Virus record (IMG/VR): IMGVR_UViG_3300001097_002749 | Coordinates: 1 to 33,091 of that record | Strand: one strand, 5' to 3' | Source: a virus | DNA length: 33,091 bases | The notes under the pieces: model-generated | The model's database searches: none | What the model saw: only the letters and a program-made list of their open reading frames with translations | Told to the model about the DNA's origin: nothing | Position numbers and translations under genes: made by a program | Part shown: in pieces, positions 31,283-33,091 of the stretch | Layout of the letters: each line of letters begins with the position of its first letter | Numbering within the stretch: position 1 is the first letter of the stretch

Positions 31283-31762
31283 CTATTGACTGGCTTTGTC
31301 CGCCCTCCTTAGCAGCTCTTCGATACTCATTCCTTTTGTTTTTTCTTTTTCCTGATCAACTTGCTTTTTTAGGTTTTGGTATTGCGGCTCAAACCTCTGC
31401 CTTATCTTTGGTATTTCTTCATGGTTACCACTATTTAGATTTTGCAGCACTTTTAACAATCCAAATTTAAATTCATTACATGCTGTAAATTCATCGTAAT
31501 ATTCACTATTTAGATCACCGGTTCTTTTAACTATTTTTTTAAAGTCATCGCAAACTTTATCCAGCCTTTTGTTGTAATCATTGCGAACACTAACAAATTG
31601 CTTTTTGTGCCTTGGCTCGTATGGCCCCTCAAACCACGCATCTAATTCATCAACCACTTGCTGAATATCAAACATTAAATCAACCGGGCTTGGTTCTTTG
31701 GCGTGAACCGACAATGAAAGTACCGCGACTGCGGCTAGCGCTATTATTTTTATATATCTCAC
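31283..31762 (-). CDS. Small secreted periplasmic protein, probable moron
   Basis: 159 residues from a GTG at 31762, preceded by AAAGGAG 5 bases away; an ATG seven codons upstream has no such site. A signal peptide (about 1-19; hydrophobic core A-L-A-A-V-A-V-L-S-L, cleavage after V-H-A) is followed by a charged helical protein with two Cys (C in V-C-D-D and C in T-A-C-N-E-F) and a Q/E/K-rich coiled coil near the end. It lies between repressor and integrase with its own terminator, typical for lysogenic-conversion genes. The function is unknown. Confidence 0.72.
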   Translation of the reverse strand: MRYIKIIALAAVAVLSLSVHAKEPSPVDLMFDIQQVVDELDAWFEGPYEPRHKKQFVSVRNDYNKRLDKVCDDFKKIVKRTGDLNSEYYDEFTACNEFKFGLLKVLQNLNSGNHEEIPKIRQRFEPQYQNLKKQVDQEKEKTKGMSIEELLRRADKASQ

Positions 31763-31858
31763 TTCAACTCCTTTTAATTGCATTTAATGTATAGGTTAAG
31801 TTTTTGCCCAGCCTTTGGCAAGTTGTCGACTTACACAGGCTCTAGGGCGCCTTTCCTT

Positions 31859-33091
31859 TTAGATGATTTTTTTAATAAACCTCTCCCACACTTCTATGCT
31901 TTCTCGCTTTTCGGCCATGTAGTCGTACCTGTCGTAATGCACGCTTGATACGTCAAATTTGTGGTGCTGCTGCAGTATGTCGCGGTTGGTTTTATTTATG
32001 CCTGCCTTGCCCATGAGTGTTTTACATGTGCGACGTAGGTCGCGGGGGTTAAATGGCTTTACGCTGTGCTTTTCACACCAACGCAATATTGCCATACGTA
32101 TTGTTGATACATGCGCGGTGGCTGTTGGGTTGTCGCGGTGCGGGAACATTTGCCCAGCGCTACCCTGTTGCTGCATGAGTTCTTGAATAATGGGTATGAC
32201 TAAATTAGACAGCGGCACTATGTGATCGCCCCGCTGTTTTATTTTTATTCGGGATGCGGGAATGGTAAATGTTTTATTTTTAATGTCGTATTCGCTGGCG
32301 CGGGATGCGTAAACTTCGTTTATGCGCTGTCCGCCAAGGCACAATGCGAGTTTTATGTATTGCTGGGTGTAATAAGGCAGGTCTTCTGCGTGCCACACTT
32401 TTTTTATTTCGTCTTCATTTAGCCAGCGCTCGCCTTTATTTTTTGGCGTTTCAAAATTTATGTCTCTTATAAAGTTGCTTTTAATGTCGTAAAGGCTGGG
32501 CTTTTTGTATTGCTCTGGCGAGTTATCAAAATCGATTGCGTATTTTAATATGCTCATTAGTACGCTGCGAACCAGTCGCGCTTGCTCTTTTGCTCCACGG
32601 TTGTATACGCGGTAAATAATGTCGCGGGCCATATCTATTGTGAACTCGTCGGGCATTAAATCGGGTGTTATAAACGGGGTGAGGTTTCGCTTTATTAGTT
32701 TTTCTGTTCGGTCGATGGTTGATGCTGCCCAGCGAGCACTTATGTATACGTTAAAATCATCAAGCATTTGATGCATTGTTTTTTTAGCTGCCGATTCAAA
32801 CTTGGTTTTTTGATTTTGTAAGCGGTGCTCTTGGGGGTCAATATTGTCGCTTAGCAATGCTGATATTTTTGCATGCTTACTACGTGCTTTTTTCAGATCA
32901 ACAATTGGGTAGTTGCCAAGGCCTATTACTTTACGCTTGCCGTTTATATGATATTGAACGCGAAACGTTTTAGCGCCCGATTCGCTGACTCTTATTTGTA
33001 AGCGCCCTTCGCCATAATTGCCCGACTCGGTTAATACGTAGCGTTTTTCTTTTGCTTTAAGTGCTTTTATTGATTTGTCTGTAAAGTTCAT
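31859..33091 (-). CDS. int: Phage tyrosine integrase (DUF4102 arm-binding type)
   Basis: 410 residues, complete; the start codon is the last three bases of the window. The N-terminal arm-DNA-binding domain (about 1-90) is followed by a core-binding domain (about 100-200) and the catalytic domain, with R256 (G-G-Q-R), the D-L-R-R-T box (R353/R354), H376/H377 and nucleophile Y386 (H-Y-D-R). In the canonical H-x-L-R box the His is replaced, here reading N-P-R-D-L-R-R. It integrates and excises the phage. The att site is not in the window. Confidence 0.95.
   Translation of the reverse strand: MNFTDKSIKALKAKEKRYVLTESGNYGEGRLQIRVSESGAKTFRVQYHINGKRKVIGLGNYPIVDLKKARSKHAKISALLSDNIDPQEHRLQNQKTKFESAAKKTMHQMLDDFNVYISARWAASTIDRTEKLIKRNLTPFITPDLMPDEFTIDMARDIIYRVYNRGAKEQARLVRSVLMSILKYAIDFDNSPEQYKKPSLYDIKSNFIRDINFETPKNKGERWLNEDEIKKVWHAEDLPYYTQQYIKLALCLGGQRINEVYASRASEYDIKNKTFTIPASRIKIKQRGDHIVPLSNLVIPIIQELMQQQGSAGQMFPHRDNPTATAHVSTIRMAILRWCEKHSVKPFNPRDLRRTCKTLMGKAGINKTNRDILQQHHKFDVSSVHYDRYDYMAEKRESIEVWERFIKKII

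Noticed and set aside
31784-31858. Attachment site between the secreted-protein gene and int
   Set aside because: No repeat pair can be compared because the other prophage end is outside the window, and the short TTGCC/GGCAA stem has no terminator tract.
1-33091. CRISPR arrays, tRNA or rRNA genes, insertion sequences
   Set aside because: No regularly spaced repeat with spacers, no cloverleaf-like segment and no transposase frame was seen; the only extended repeats are VR/TR, the tape-measure duplication and short operator arrays.

Overview
This window is most of a temperate, P2-related myophage (prophage) genome, running from a tail-spike gene at the left edge to the tyrosine integrase at the right edge. 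The capsid genes follow the P2 order Q/P divergent from O-N-M-L. The contractile tail genes are of the type found with the DUF2586 sheath, DUF2597 tube and DUF2590 families, as in Vibrio phage K139/kappa relatives. The moderate GC content and these gene families suggest a marine gammaproteobacterial host (Vibrionales or Alteromonadales). That host call is inference, because no host gene is present.

Layout. 1-19106 (minus strand) is one long late operon read right to left: scaffold/protease, major capsid, small terminase, head and tail completion, sheath, tube, a candidate endolysin, tail chaperone with a -1 frameshift, tape measure, baseplate, tail fibres, a diversity-generating retroelement (DGR), and then hub and spike genes. 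19299-23109 (plus strand) holds large terminase, portal, holin and a nested Rz/Rz1 spanin pair. 23110-23944 is a control region with a PapB-like gene, a phased TGTCA array, a possible cos-like sequence, and an Ogr/Delta-type late activator whose promoter overlaps a LexA-type box. 24006-30456 (minus) is the early operon: AlpA/Cro-like regulators, a DNA adenine methyltransferase, several small unknowns and an HUH replication initiator. 30614-31234 (plus) is a self-cleaving CI-type repressor. 31283-31762 is a secreted small protein that looks like a moron gene, and 31859-33091 is the integrase.

The most striking system is the DGR at 3024-5912. The variable tail-fibre gene ends in a C-type-lectin/FGE-like domain carrying a 116-bp variable repeat (VR, 4708-4823). 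Next come avd (TTG start), the 116-bp template repeat (TR, 4162-4277) and the reverse transcriptase. VR and TR differ at exactly 11 positions, and all 11 are adenines in the coding-strand TR. A GC-rich hairpin with a GATA tetraloop follows the VR. Unusually, the TR lies inside the reverse transcriptase reading frame, as its codons 5-43, in the same frame as the VR.

Control logic as inferred: SOS would inactivate the CI-like repressor by RecA-stimulated cleavage and would also release LexA from the ogr promoter. Ogr would then switch on both late operons, so the retroelement, embedded in the late operon, would be expressed together with the tail it diversifies.
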